A stretch of DNA of 64,000 nucleotides from an uncultured Helicobacter sp. (GTDB taxonomy: Bacteria; Campylobacterota; Campylobacteria; Campylobacterales; Helicobacteraceae): the NCBI GenBank assembly GCA_944326445.1, contig CALVDZ010000001.1, positions 124,001 through 188,000 of the forward strand. The letters are read 5' to 3'. The first letter of the stretch is position 1; every line of letters starts with the position of its first letter. Positions 8,532 to 17,244 of the stretch are shown here, piece by piece. Both the position numbers and the translations under genes were made by a program. The notes beneath the pieces are model-generated. The model did not search any database. It saw only the letters and a list, made by a program, of their open reading frames with translations, and was not told where the DNA came from.

Positions 8532-10187
8532 CTAGCGCGAGGCACGATTAATCGCACTTATCAAACCATAAATACTCGCCGCGATGATATCGGTATCAAT
8601 GCCTACGCCAAAGTATTTGCCCTTGGCGTTTTGAATCTGCACATACGAGATGGCTTGCGAGGAGGAGCCCTCCTTGAGCGCGTGCTCGCTATAATCCATA
8701 ATATCAAAATCTAGGCTTAGATTCTCACGCAGTGCGTTTGCCACTGCATCTAGTCGCCCATTGCCACTGCCGCTTATCTCATAGCTTTTGCCCTCAAACT
8801 CCACTTTGAGATTCACGCTTAGCACTTCATCAGTGCGTGTGAAATGATAGTCCTTGAGGCTCAAGGGGCTTTTTAGATTCACAAAATCGTTTTGGAAAAT
8901 ATCGCAAATATCTTGTGGCGAGAGCTCTTTGTGGGCTTTGTCAGAAATATCCTTGACATAGTAGGAAAAATCCTCCCTAAAGAGTGCGGGTAAGTCAATG
9001 CCAAATTGGCTATAGAGCACATACGCGATTCCGCCCTTGCCGCTTTGGGAGTTTATGCGTATCACATCGCTTTCATACACGCGCCCGATGTCTTGAGGAT
9101 CGATAGGGAGATATGGCACGCTCCAAGTGCTGAGATTGTGCTCTTTGTGGTATGCCATACCCTTAGCGATGGCGTCTTGATGGCTGCCTGAAAACGCCGC
9201 AAACACGAGCTTGCCAGAGTAGGGCTGCCGCTCATACACGGACATTTTGGTAACCTTCTCATACAAATCACAAATCGCAGGGATATTGCTAAAATCAAGC
9301 TTAGAATCCACCCCGTGGGAATACATATTCATCGCAAGCGTGATGATATCGACATTGCCGGTGCGCTCGCCATTGCCAAAGAGAGTGCCCTCGATCCTAT
9401 CTGCTCCTGCGAGCAGTCCTAGCTCCGCATCAGCGATGCCACAGCCTCTATCGTTGTGCGGGTGGAGCGAGATGAGCACGCTCTCGCGCTTGTTGAGATT
9501 TTTGGAGATATATTCCACTTGGCTTGCATAGATATGTGGCAGGCTCATCTCCACGGTTACGGGGAGGTTTAAGATAAGTTTGTTCTCTGGAGTGGGGTTA
9601 AAGACTTCTATCACGGCATTGCACACCTCAAGCGCGTAATCCACCTCTGTGCCGCTAAAGCTCTCGGGCGAGTATTCAAAGCGAAAATTCCCCTTAGTCT
9701 GTGCTGCCATTTGCTTGAGGTAGTTTGCCCCATCGATGGCGATTTGCTTGACTTGCTCTTTAGATTTTTTAAACACCTGCTGGCGTTGGGCAAAGGAAGT
9801 CGAGTTATACACATGCACGATGGCGTTTTTGCACCCGCTTAGGCTTTCAAAGGTTTTTTTGATGATATGCTCGCGCGCTTGGGTTAGCACTTGGATGCAC
9901 ACATCATCGGGGATTAGCTCCTCCTCGATGAGTGTGCGCAAAAACTCATATTCTGTCTGACTTGCAGCAGGGAAACCCACCTCAATTTCTTTGAATCCAA
10001 TCTTTACCAGCAGCTTAAAAAACTCGATTTTTTCCTCGAGGCTCATAGGTGTGATGAGCGCTTGATTACCATCGCGCAGATCCACACTGCACCAAATCGG
10101 GGCTTTATCTATATACTCCTTGTTTGCCCACTCCAAACACTGCGTAGGAGGCATAAAGTAGCCTCGCTGATATTTTTGGTGATTCAT
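8532..10187 (-). CDS. leuA: 2-isopropylmalate synthase, long type
   Basis: The protein has 551 residues from the ATG at 10187. That ATG is preceded by a good ribosome site (AGGAG) and is preferred over an upstream in-frame TTG. The DRE-TIM barrel signature is WCSVDLRDGNQALITPM, and the metal-binding HPHNDRG is present near the middle. The C-terminal regulatory (LeuA dimer) domain runs from about residue 420. The sequence resembles the fungal/actinobacterial-type long LeuA that condenses acetyl-CoA with 2-ketoisovalerate and is feedback-inhibited by leucine. It is first in the leuACDB-kdsB run. Confidence 0.93.
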   Translation of the reverse strand: MNHQKYQRGYFMPPTQCLEWANKEYIDKAPIWCSVDLRDGNQALITPMSLEEKIEFFKLLVKIGFKEIEVGFPAASQTEYEFLRTLIEEELIPDDVCIQVLTQAREHIIKKTFESLSGCKNAIVHVYNSTSFAQRQQVFKKSKEQVKQIAIDGANYLKQMAAQTKGNFRFEYSPESFSGTEVDYALEVCNAVIEVFNPTPENKLILNLPVTVEMSLPHIYASQVEYISKNLNKRESVLISLHPHNDRGCGIADAELGLLAGADRIEGTLFGNGERTGNVDIITLAMNMYSHGVDSKLDFSNIPAICDLYEKVTKMSVYERQPYSGKLVFAAFSGSHQDAIAKGMAYHKEHNLSTWSVPYLPIDPQDIGRVYESDVIRINSQSGKGGIAYVLYSQFGIDLPALFREDFSYYVKDISDKAHKELSPQDICDIFQNDFVNLKSPLSLKDYHFTRTDEVLSVNLKVEFEGKSYEISGSGNGRLDAVANALRENLSLDFDIMDYSEHALKEGSSSQAISYVQIQNAKGKYFGVGIDTDIIAASIYGLISAINRASR

Positions 10188-10232
10188 AAAATAAGCTCCT
10201 AACAAACCGGGGTGTGTGAAAAATTTTAATCA

Positions 10233-10238
10233 ATTATA
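10233..10238 (-). promoter_or_regulatory. leuA promoter -10 box
   Basis: TATAAT on the minus strand lies about 46 bases upstream of the leuA ATG. The leader is too short for a leucine-rich attenuator peptide, and none is seen. Confidence 0.45.
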
Positions 10239-10310
10239 TAACACGAAAAATTAATGCGGGGCTATGGATTTGGTTTGTTTGCTTTAAGTTTATTCTAGGC
10301 TTGCGTGCAT

Positions 10311-10316
10311 TACAAT
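10311..10316 (+). promoter_or_regulatory. -10 box of the phosphonate/surface island
   Basis: TACAAT lies about 60 bases upstream of the ATG at 10376, in the divergent region shared with leuA. All island genes from 10376 to 20692 read in this direction. Most are separated by only a few bases or overlap, so this may drive much of the cluster. Confidence 0.4.
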
Positions 10317-10375
10317 GCCGACTTTGCTACGCGTTTTAAGAGAATTTTAATAATTAAACTTTGCAAGGTATTTGG

Positions 10376-10627
10376 ATGATGTGGAGAGTTTTGGCATTGC
10401 TTTGTTTGTCGTGTGTCCCAGCGTTTGCGTATTTGGATCCGGGCAGTGGTTCGCTTCTGCTTTCATCGATTGTCGCGGTGTTTGCCTCTGTCGTGTTTTT
10501 CTTTAAAAACCTCTTTTACAAACTCACTTCCCCAAGCACCTTCCTAAGTGGCGGATTTAGCTCCGGATTTAGCCCTCGGGGGGGGGGGGAATTCTGCCCT
10601 AAGCAGCCATCTTGTATTCTACTCTGA
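10376..10627 (+). CDS. N-terminal part of a phase-variable transferase gene (out of frame here)
   Basis: From ATG 10376 (AAGG-type ribosome site just upstream) the frame encodes a hydrophobic signal/membrane segment MMWRVLALLCLSCVPAFA, then YLDPGSGSLLL and a second hydrophobic helix ending FFFKNLFYKL. It then runs into a 12-G tract (10578-10589) and stops at 10627. Removing one G (or adding two) would join this frame exactly to the large downstream ORF: PRGGG then NSALSSHLVFYSEG. This is therefore best read as the 5' part of one contingency gene, OFF in this sequence. An upstream in-frame TTG at 10361 is a less likely start. Confidence 0.7.
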   Translation: MMWRVLALLCLSCVPAFAYLDPGSGSLLLSSIVAVFASVVFFFKNLFYKLTSPSTFLSGGFSSGFSPRGGGEFCPKQPSCILL

Positions 10628-12275
10628 GGGCAAACAATACTACCACACTTTTAAACCCATCTTAGATGCACTAGATTCACTTAAGCACCCTTATACTTAT
10701 CTCACTTCCGGGCAGGACGATCCCGCGCTTTTGCGTGGAGAGGCGCAGTCTTTTGGCACCTTTGAGTATATTGGCGCGGGCAATAAAGCCTATGTGAGAC
10801 TAAACACGCTTAGGGCTGATATTTGCGTGCTCACCACACCGGGCTTAGATGTCTTGCAGATTAAGCGCAGTCGCGGGGTGCGCCACTACTGCCACATCGT
10901 GCATTCGCTCACGCCGATGACTTATCGGGCGTTTGGGCTGGATTATTTTGACTCCGTGCTGGTGGCAAACGAGATACAGAGGGATTTTGTGCGCGAGGTG
11001 GAGGAGGCGCACGGGGTAAAGCGGAAGTATATAGGGGTGGTGGGGAGCACATACCTCGATGAACTTTCCGTGTTAAGGCATTCAGTATTGAGCGATAAAG
11101 CGGGGAGTTTGATTGTCGGCGGCGGTCATTACCCTCAAGGTAGCTCCCTTGCCTCCAATCTGCACAACCCCACTTTCTCATCTCAATCCTTAGAATGCCA
11201 AGAGGGCAAGCCAAGCGCAGAATGTAAGGCAAATTCAGAATCTAAGGAAAGTTTAGAATCTAGCCTTTCAGAATCTCACACAGATTCACAAAAATCCGAG
11301 CTTGCACACACAGAGCCACACGAAATTCTAGGATTTGAGATGAAAAATCGTGGTTTTGGAGCGCGAAGCGAGGAAGCTACCTTATCGGTAGTGCCCGAAG
11401 CTGAGCGCGTAGATTCTCTTATGCGTGACCAAAGGGGGCAAATCTCAGAGGGCAAAAGCACACAAAAGGCAAGCCAAGAAAAGGCACAGGGGCTAGGCGG
11501 CAGTATTTTAGATGAAAAATCGGGGTTGTGCAGTCGCGAGCGAGGAGATAAGACTAGAGCGTCTATCGACGAAGTGAGCGACAAACTCCCCGATTTATCG
11601 CTAAAAGACAACGCACCACAATCTATGCCAACAATTCTCATCTCTCCCTCGTGGGGTAAGGAAACTCTCCTCACCAAATACGGACTAACCCTCCTAGAAC
11701 CACTCGCCCAAGCAGGCTTTAGTCTCATCATCCGCCCACACCCCCAAAGCCTTATAGGCGAAGCGGAATCCAAAAACATCGCCCACCTGCAAGAAGCCCT
11801 GAAACAATACGCAAATGTCGCGTGGGATATCGGCACACCCAATGTCTATGCCTTTGCCAAAGCCGATATGATGATTTCAGATTTTAGCTCCGTGATTTTT
11901 GACTTTGTCTGCCTCGAGGGCAAGCCCGTGCTCACGCTTGATTTTGCCTTTGATCCTGCCGGCTATGATTTGAGCGATATTGATATGGAGCATTTTTACA
12001 CCTTTGAGACGCTAAGGCGCATAGGTGGGAAGCTAGAGGAGCGAGATTTTGGCGACATTGCTAGCATTATCACACAGATTTTAGAATCTAATAAGACAAA
12101 AGAAGCCCAAAAGTGCAAAGAGGAGCTTTGGCGATACCCACATCACGCTGGATTGAAAGCCGCGCAAGAGATTCTAAAAATCGAGCGTGAGCTGCTAGAG
12201 CAAAACCTTAAAGCCTATATGCCGCAAGTGCGCAGGATTCGCGAGATAGATGCGATGCTAGAGGGTGTGCGATGA
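10548..12275 (+). CDS. CDP-glycerol glycerophosphotransferase-like protein carrying an in-frame repeat insertion
   Basis: The frame spans 575 codons; the true start is probably in the frame of 10376, reached after slippage in G12. The segment HLVFYSEGKQYYHTFKPILDAL to GSTYLDEL and the later ILISPSWGKETLL, IIRPHPQSLIG and DMMISDFSSVIFDF match the CDP-glycerol:poly(glycerophosphate) transferase (TagF-like) family, including the RPHP and SDFSS motifs. These two halves of the catalytic domain are separated by about 178 residues of Ser/Glu/Lys-rich low-complexity sequence (bases 11077-11610). That segment is a palindromic element shared with neighbouring genes. Inferred role: transfer of a CDP/CMP-activated phospho- or phosphono-alcohol to a glycan at the inner membrane. 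The stop overlaps the next ORF (ATGA). Confidence 0.7.
   Translation: MADLAPDLALGGGGNSALSSHLVFYSEGKQYYHTFKPILDALDSLKHPYTYLTSGQDDPALLRGEAQSFGTFEYIGAGNKAYVRLNTLRADICVLTTPGLDVLQIKRSRGVRHYCHIVHSLTPMTYRAFGLDYFDSVLVANEIQRDFVREVEEAHGVKRKYIGVVGSTYLDELSVLRHSVLSDKAGSLIVGGGHYPQGSSLASNLHNPTFSSQSLECQEGKPSAECKANSESKESLESSLSESHTDSQKSELAHTEPHEILGFEMKNRGFGARSEEATLSVVPEAERVDSLMRDQRGQISEGKSTQKASQEKAQGLGGSILDEKSGLCSRERGDKTRASIDEVSDKLPDLSLKDNAPQSMPTILISPSWGKETLLTKYGLTLLEPLAQAGFSLIIRPHPQSLIGEAESKNIAHLQEALKQYANVAWDIGTPNVYAFAKADMMISDFSSVIFDFVCLEGKPVLTLDFAFDPAGYDLSDIDMEHFYTFETLRRIGGKLEERDFGDIASIITQILESNKTKEAQKCKEELWRYPHHAGLKAAQEILKIERELLEQNLKAYMPQVRRIREIDAMLEGVR
10578..10589 (+). repeat. G12 tract, slipped-strand switch
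   Basis: Twelve consecutive G lie where the 10376 frame and the 10548 frame overlap. G11 or G14 would fuse them into one ~630-codon gene; G12 gives an 83-residue truncated product. This is the standard architecture of Helicobacter/Campylobacter contingency genes. Confidence 0.85.
11077..11610 (+). repeat. In-frame palindromic element I (family R1) inside the transferase gene
   Basis: It opens with GGCATTCAG (11077) and a 123-bp module ending GAATGCC (11199). The module has inverted arms AAAGCGGGG (11097-11105) and CCCCACTTT (11168-11176). A Ser/Glu-rich stretch follows, then a small hairpin CTACC/GGTAG (11377-11391). An inverted copy of the same module type closes it (about 11494-11608) with arms AAATCGGGG (11517-11525) and CCCCGATTT (11588-11596). 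It reads through without stop codons in the host frame. Confidence 0.8.
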
Positions 12276-12754
12276 GGCATTTAGATGAAAGGCATTCAGC
12301 TCTTAGCGATAAAGGAAATTCGTCTCTTACGCAATCTTTGAGCGAGCACGGCGGGGCTGCTTGCTCATTTACGCTTGGTAAAATCCCTGCGCAGCCCCTT
12401 GTGCAACACTCAAATCTTACGCAAGATACTAGAATTTCTGGGGCAAGCCACGCACAAGGCTTAGATTCACATTCACAATCCACCAAAAGTCTAGAATCTA
12501 GCTCTATAAAATCGCACACAGATTCACAAAGATCCGAGCTCGCGCACAAAGAAGCATATAAAATGCCGTTCCCGCATTTGTGGTGGAAAATTAATGTGCA
12601 AGAGTTAGAGAATGGCGCGGTATTTTTCGATGATTTTACTTGTTTTGCAAATGAGCGTGCAGGGAGTTACCTAGAGGGTAATGACCAAACGCGAATGCAG
12701 CAATCAAGTAAAAGCGCGAAAAAGACAAGCCAACACAAAGGATACCTACAATGA
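12272..12754 (+). CDS. 160-codon ORF made almost entirely of R1 repeat
   Basis: The ORF starts at an ATGA overlap with the transferase stop and ends at an ATGA overlap with the YidC-fusion start, so it could be translationally coupled on both sides. Apart from the first ~6 codons, the sequence is R1 element. It contains palindromic module B (about 12312-12440), a Ser/Glu/Lys-rich stretch, the AVFFDDFTCFANERAGSYL block and the GSYL...SDQ hairpin block found in the other insertions. No conserved domain is recognised. It may be a passenger ORF created when the element landed at the gene junction; whether a protein is made is unknown. Confidence 0.45.
   Translation: MRHLDERHSALSDKGNSSLTQSLSEHGGAACSFTLGKIPAQPLVQHSNLTQDTRISGASHAQGLDSHSQSTKSLESSSIKSHTDSQRSELAHKEAYKMPFPHLWWKINVQELENGAVFFDDFTCFANERAGSYLEGNDQTRMQQSSKSAKKTSQHKGYLQ
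12291..12733 (+). repeat. R1 element II at the gene junction
   Basis: It begins GGCATTCAG (12291). Module B arms are GGGGCTGC (12353-12360) and GCAGCCCC (12391-12398). The distal hairpin is TTACC (12667-12671) / GGTAA (12677-12681). Its right end AAGACAAGCC is shared with the first decarboxylase insertion. Confidence 0.75.
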
Positions 12755-15700
12755 TTACAGAAGTGCTTTACTACACCTTCATCTACCCTATGCAAACCCT
12801 CCTTAGTGCAGTGTTTGAGTGGCTCTATGCCATCACGCACAGCTATGGCTTGGCTATCGTGTTACTAAGCCTTTGTGTCAATGTCTTTTTGCTCAAGCTC
12901 ACGCACCTTTCAGAATCCAAAGCCCGCGCAGTGAGCGCGCTAAAAAGCGCGTGTGATAAGAAAATAGCGGAGTTTAAAAAAGTCTTTAGGGGCGCGGAGC
13001 TGCACGCCTACACGCAGATTCTTTTTAAGCAAAAGCACTATCACCCTATTTATAATCTCTTTTCACTTAGTGGCTTGGCACTGCAGATTCCCTTTTTTCT
13101 TGGCGTGCTCTTTTTACTCCAAGACTTTGAGGGCTTGCAGGGCGCGCGATTTGGCGTGATAGAGGATTTGAGCAAGCCCGATACTTTGCTTTTTGGCTAC
13201 GCACTTTTGCCTTTTGTGATGAGTGTTTTGAGCCTCATTAATGTCTTTGTGAGTAGCAAAGAGCGCGGTGCGCGCGTGCAGGGTAGCCTCATCGCGCTTA
13301 TTTTTCTCGTGCTGTTGTATGTGATGCCAAGTGGGCTGGTAGTATATTGGAGTGTGAGTATGGGGTTTTCACTCCTGCGAACTTTGCTTGGATTGAGGCA
13401 TTCAGCTTTTCTAAAGAAACTTCGTTTTGGCGATAAATCGTTGATTCTGCGCTCGGGGTTTGGTCACTACCGCTTAGGTAGCTCCCTGCACCCCTCACTT
13501 GAAAACAACGATTTCTCATCCAAAATCTTAGAATGCCAAGACGGCAAGCCAAGCGTGGAATGTAAAGCAAGTTCAGAATCTAGTGTAGGTTTAGAATCTA
13601 GCCCCACAGATTCTAAAGATTCACAAAAGCAAAGTATAGAATCTAGTCTAACAGATTCAGAATCTAAAATAATTACACAATCCACCACTTCAAAAACCCT
13701 TAACGAGGCTTTGCCAAATATCAATAATAATGGGCGCAGTAGCGCAAGTCGAGCAGAATCTAATTTTGCAAAATCGCACACAAATTCAGAGTTTGCACAC
13801 ACAGAGCCACACGAAATTCTAGCATCTTGCGATGATTTTGTGGGTTATCAAGCGAGGGGTGCAGGGAGCTACCTAAGCGGTAGTGACCAAGCACCGAGCG
13901 TAGATTCCCACAAAAGCGCGCAAGAGGCGAATTTACTTTCAAGATTTAAGAATGTTTTACACGCCATTTTCACACCCCACAAGGATTTAGATTCTAAAAC
14001 CTACCTCACTTACCGCAATATCTCTATCTTTGCGCTCTTAAATATCTTTTTTCTCATCTTTGTATTTTCGCCCTTTGCGGTGTATAGCTCGGATGTTAGT
14101 CAATTTGATCCAAGCCAAACTTTCCAGACACTTGGCGGACTTTTTGGCTTTTTCTTACTCTTTAGTTTTTTAGGGATTTATACCACAAGCTTTTTTTACA
14201 AAACACGATTGCTAAAACTCGGAGTTTTTGCGTGTATAGTGCTTGTGTTGATTGCGATAAGTTATGTGTTTTTTTTCACAGGCAATATTTTCAATGGTCG
14301 CCCTTATGCGCCCCTAGATGGACTACTCTTTAAAGATGGTGGGGCAAATATCTCACACGCATTTGCAAAATATTTTGACATAGGTTATGGCGTTTTTCTT
14401 ATGTTTGCTGCCATCTTTTTGCTCTATAAGCTTAAAAATGCAATGCGTATTGCGCTGCTATTTATGTTTGGTATTCTCTCTTTGTCAAGTGTATTAGATT
14501 TTGGGAGTGTGGTTATCGAGCATAGTAAATATGTGAAGTTAGAAGCACCCACAAAAAGTTCTCATAATGCTACCAATAATTCCACGATACCAGATTATGC
14601 AAATGTTTATTTAGGCTTTTCAAAAGATAAGCCAAATATTATAGTGCTTATGTCTGATACGGTGCAAAGTGATAATTTCACGCAGGCACTCAAGGATTAT
14701 CCAGAGCTTTATGATGTTTTTGAGGGCTTTACCTACTATACAAATACTCTTTCGGCTTCAAGCATTACCTTTGCCTCATTTCCTGCAATCATTGGAGGAG
14801 AGTATTATGCACCCCATAATGTCAATAAAAGAAACCTCAAACATACGCTTGTAGAGGAAAACTCAAAGGCAATCGTTGATGTGGCAAATAGCTTTTCAAA
14901 TGCGGGGTATGCGGTAAGTTTTGGGACTATTTTTCCCGGAGATGAAGTTTATATACGCCCAAATTTGAAAAAAGATGTTTTGCTTATCCCAAATACTGAT
15001 CATAGTGCGTGGGCAGGATTTTATAAGCAACACTATCGCATACAAGAACCAAAGTTAGATTCTAGTATTCCCTTTGGCGAGCTTATTTCTCTTGGGCTTT
15101 TCCGAGCTAGTCCATATATCTTTAGAGCAAGGCTGTATCAAGCAGAGGGTTGGCTTTTTGGCGATTCACTTTTGGCAAACCATTTTAGATATTCAGTCAA
15201 TAACGCCTCAAAAATAGCGAGTTTTGCCGTGCTTTCTAACACACAATCTCCCAAACCTACATTTAAGCTTTTTCACGAAAATACCGAGCATTTTCCTTGG
15301 CTTCTTGACAAAGATAATGCGTGCCAACATATCACAGATACAAGCCTTTATCGCTCAAAATTGATGACAGACAAAGCAGGGCTAGCGTATTCTAATCATA
15401 TTTGTTATGTGAAAAATCTTGGCTTATGGCTGAAGTGGTTTAAAGATTCTGGAATCTATGACAATACCAAAATTATTATCGTGAGTGATCATGGCAACGG
15501 CGGACAGGGCGCGCCACTTATAGATTTGCCACGTCGAGAATTACGAAACTCTCATATATTCTTTATGGTAAAGGATTTTAACGCTAAAGGTAAGCTCAAA
15601 GTCGATACCACGACTTTTGTGAGCAATAGCGATGCTATGGCGGTGGCGTGTGATGAGATAGATTCAAAATGCCCCAAGATTCCTCCAAGTTTTCTCAAAA

Positions 15701-15897
15701 ATCCAATGCCAAATCGCGAGCTTATCTTTACATTTGTAGATGGTGGTAGCGGGCGACAGACGAACACAAAATTTGATGTTATTTTGCAATACAAAGTGAA
15801 AAATAGCATTTTTGATTTAAACAACTGGACAGACATTACCAGCACAGAATCTACACAGTCTCAAACTGCCACAATTTCAGAATCTAAGGAGCACTAA
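12751..15897 (+). CDS. YidC/Oxa1-domain protein fused to a sulfatase-fold (LtaS/EptA-like) transferase
   Basis: The protein has 1048 residues. Residues 1-215 are a YidC/Oxa1-type insertase core with LYAITHSYGLAIVLLSLCVN, an ALQIPFFLGV helix and LLYVMPSGLVVYWSVS. Residues about 216-395 are R1 repeat sequence (bases 13397-13935). Residues about 410-600 hold several transmembrane helices. From about residue 628 a sulfatase/alkaline-phosphatase-superfamily domain begins (PNIIVLMSDT). It has a likely Thr nucleophile in ASSITFASFPAIIGG and metal ligands in IIIVSDHGNGG, as in phosphoglycerol and phosphoethanolamine transferases. Inferred role: periplasmic transfer of a phospho/phosphono headgroup onto a glycan or lipid. 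The fusion order (insertase plus transferase) is uncommon. The repeat occupies the linker after the YidC core. Confidence 0.8.
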   Translation: MITEVLYYTFIYPMQTLLSAVFEWLYAITHSYGLAIVLLSLCVNVFLLKLTHLSESKARAVSALKSACDKKIAEFKKVFRGAELHAYTQILFKQKHYHPIYNLFSLSGLALQIPFFLGVLFLLQDFEGLQGARFGVIEDLSKPDTLLFGYALLPFVMSVLSLINVFVSSKERGARVQGSLIALIFLVLLYVMPSGLVVYWSVSMGFSLLRTLLGLRHSAFLKKLRFGDKSLILRSGFGHYRLGSSLHPSLENNDFSSKILECQDGKPSVECKASSESSVGLESSPTDSKDSQKQSIESSLTDSESKIITQSTTSKTLNEALPNINNNGRSSASRAESNFAKSHTNSEFAHTEPHEILASCDDFVGYQARGAGSYLSGSDQAPSVDSHKSAQEANLLSRFKNVLHAIFTPHKDLDSKTYLTYRNISIFALLNIFFLIFVFSPFAVYSSDVSQFDPSQTFQTLGGLFGFFLLFSFLGIYTTSFFYKTRLLKLGVFACIVLVLIAISYVFFFTGNIFNGRPYAPLDGLLFKDGGANISHAFAKYFDIGYGVFLMFAAIFLLYKLKNAMRIALLFMFGILSLSSVLDFGSVVIEHSKYVKLEAPTKSSHNATNNSTIPDYANVYLGFSKDKPNIIVLMSDTVQSDNFTQALKDYPELYDVFEGFTYYTNTLSASSITFASFPAIIGGEYYAPHNVNKRNLKHTLVEENSKAIVDVANSFSNAGYAVSFGTIFPGDEVYIRPNLKKDVLLIPNTDHSAWAGFYKQHYRIQEPKLDSSIPFGELISLGLFRASPYIFRARLYQAEGWLFGDSLLANHFRYSVNNASKIASFAVLSNTQSPKPTFKLFHENTEHFPWLLDKDNACQHITDTSLYRSKLMTDKAGLAYSNHICYVKNLGLWLKWFKDSGIYDNTKIIIVSDHGNGGQGAPLIDLPRRELRNSHIFFMVKDFNAKGKLKVDTTTFVSNSDAMAVACDEIDSKCPKIPPSFLKNPMPNRELIFTFVDGGSGRQTNTKFDVILQYKVKNSIFDLNNWTDITSTESTQSQTATISESKEH
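13397..13935 (+). repeat. In-frame R1 element III in the YidC-transferase linker
   Basis: It starts GGCATTCAG (13397). The module ends GAATGCC (13531-13537), with arms AAATCGTTG (13435-13443) and CAACGATTT (13506-13514). This is the same position as the AAATCGGGG/CCCCGATTT arms elsewhere, but changed on both sides. The distal hairpin is CTACC (13869-13873) / GGTAG (13879-13883). The right end is GCGCGCAAGAGGCGAATTTAC. Confidence 0.8.
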
Positions 15898-17244
15898 ATG
15901 GACTACAGTATCAGAACAACTACTGCAACGCCCATCGTCTATGTCGCTATGAGCGCGGATCTCCTCCACCCCGGGCATATCAATATCCTAAAAATCGCGC
16001 GCGAGTATGCGGATAAGATCTCGGGCGAAGTGGTTTTGGGGCTGCTTACGGATTCTGCTATCGCTTCATACAAGCGCGTGCCGTATATGAGCTATGAGCA
16101 GCGCAAAGCCGTGATGGAGAGCCTTAGCCTGATTGATCGCGTGATCCCCCAAACCACCCTAAGCTATGAGGCAAATATCCGCGCGCTCAAGCCCCGCTAT
16201 GTCGTGCATGGCGATGATTGGAAAGTCGGCGCGCAAGCCAAAACGCGCCAAAATGTCCTCGATACGCTTAGTGAGCTAGGCTGCGGCGAGCTTGTGGAGC
16301 CAAGCTATACTGAGGGGATTAGCTCCACACAGCTCAACGCCGATGCGCGTGCTATCGGGATCTCAACCAACGCGAGGCTCTCCACCCTGCGCCGTCTCAT
16401 CGCGGCTAAAAAGCCCCTAAGGATTCTCGAGACGCACTCGGCAATCTCCGCGCTCATCGCCCAAAATGTCTTTGTGCAAAAAGAGGGCGTGCGGCTGGAG
16501 TTTGATGGATTTTGGAGCTCGAGCCTCACAGATTCTACCTCGCGGGGCAAGCCCGATATCGAGGCAGTGGAACTCACAAGCCGCCTAAATACGATTAATG
16601 AGATTTTTGAAGTAACAAGCAAGCCGCTCATCTATGACGCCGATACGGGCGGGAAAATCGAGCATTTTGTCTTTAGCGTGCGCAGTCTCGAGCGCACGGG
16701 AGTGAGCGCGGTGATCATTGAGGATAAGACGGGGCTAAAGAAAAATTCTCTGCTTGGCAATGAGGTGGCGCAAACCCAAGATTCTATCGAGGATTTTTGC
16801 GACAAAATCACAGCAGGCAAGCGCGCGCAGATAACGCAGGATTTTATGATCATCGCGCGTATAGAATCTCTTATCCTAGAAAAGGGGCAAGAGGACGCGC
16901 TAAGGCGTGCGCACGCGTATGTGCAGGCGGGGGCTGATGGGATAATGATCCACTCGCGTCAAAAATCTCCTAATGAGGTGCTGGAGTTTCTCTCGCGTTT
17001 TCGTGCGCGTGATGCGCACACGCCTATCGTGGTTGTGCCCACGAGCTTTAATACAATCACCGCGCACGAGCTGGGCGAAGCGGGAGCAAATATCATCATC
17101 TATGCCAACCACTTGCTAAGGGCGTCGTTTGTAGCGATGAAAGAGGTGGCAGAGGGGATTTTGCGACACGATAGGAGCGCAGAGATTGAGGGGCGGTGTA
17201 TGAGTGTGGGGGAGATTTTATCACTAATCCCGGGGACGATATAA
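15898..17244 (+). CDS. Bifunctional cytidylyltransferase / phosphoenolpyruvate mutase (Fom1-like)
   Basis: The protein has 448 residues and two domains. Residues 1-150 are a TagD/GCT-type nucleotidyltransferase: the HPGH motif is at 24-27 and ISST at 141-144. Residues about 175-448 are PEP mutase, with FDGFWSSSL (202-210) and the diagnostic EDKTGLKKNS at 275-284. PEP mutase makes the C-P bond (PEP to phosphonopyruvate). The same domain pair occurs in Fom1, where the N-terminal domain makes CMP-2-hydroxyethylphosphonate. The next two genes supply the intervening steps, so the cluster probably yields CMP-activated hydroxyethylphosphonate. It begins directly after the upstream TAA, with an AAGGAG ribosome site inside that gene's end. 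No repeat insertion is present in this gene. Confidence 0.9.
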   Translation: MDYSIRTTTATPIVYVAMSADLLHPGHINILKIAREYADKISGEVVLGLLTDSAIASYKRVPYMSYEQRKAVMESLSLIDRVIPQTTLSYEANIRALKPRYVVHGDDWKVGAQAKTRQNVLDTLSELGCGELVEPSYTEGISSTQLNADARAIGISTNARLSTLRRLIAAKKPLRILETHSAISALIAQNVFVQKEGVRLEFDGFWSSSLTDSTSRGKPDIEAVELTSRLNTINEIFEVTSKPLIYDADTGGKIEHFVFSVRSLERTGVSAVIIEDKTGLKKNSLLGNEVAQTQDSIEDFCDKITAGKRAQITQDFMIIARIESLILEKGQEDALRRAHAYVQAGADGIMIHSRQKSPNEVLEFLSRFRARDAHTPIVVVPTSFNTITAHELGEAGANIIIYANHLLRASFVAMKEVAEGILRHDRSAEIEGRCMSVGEILSLIPGTI

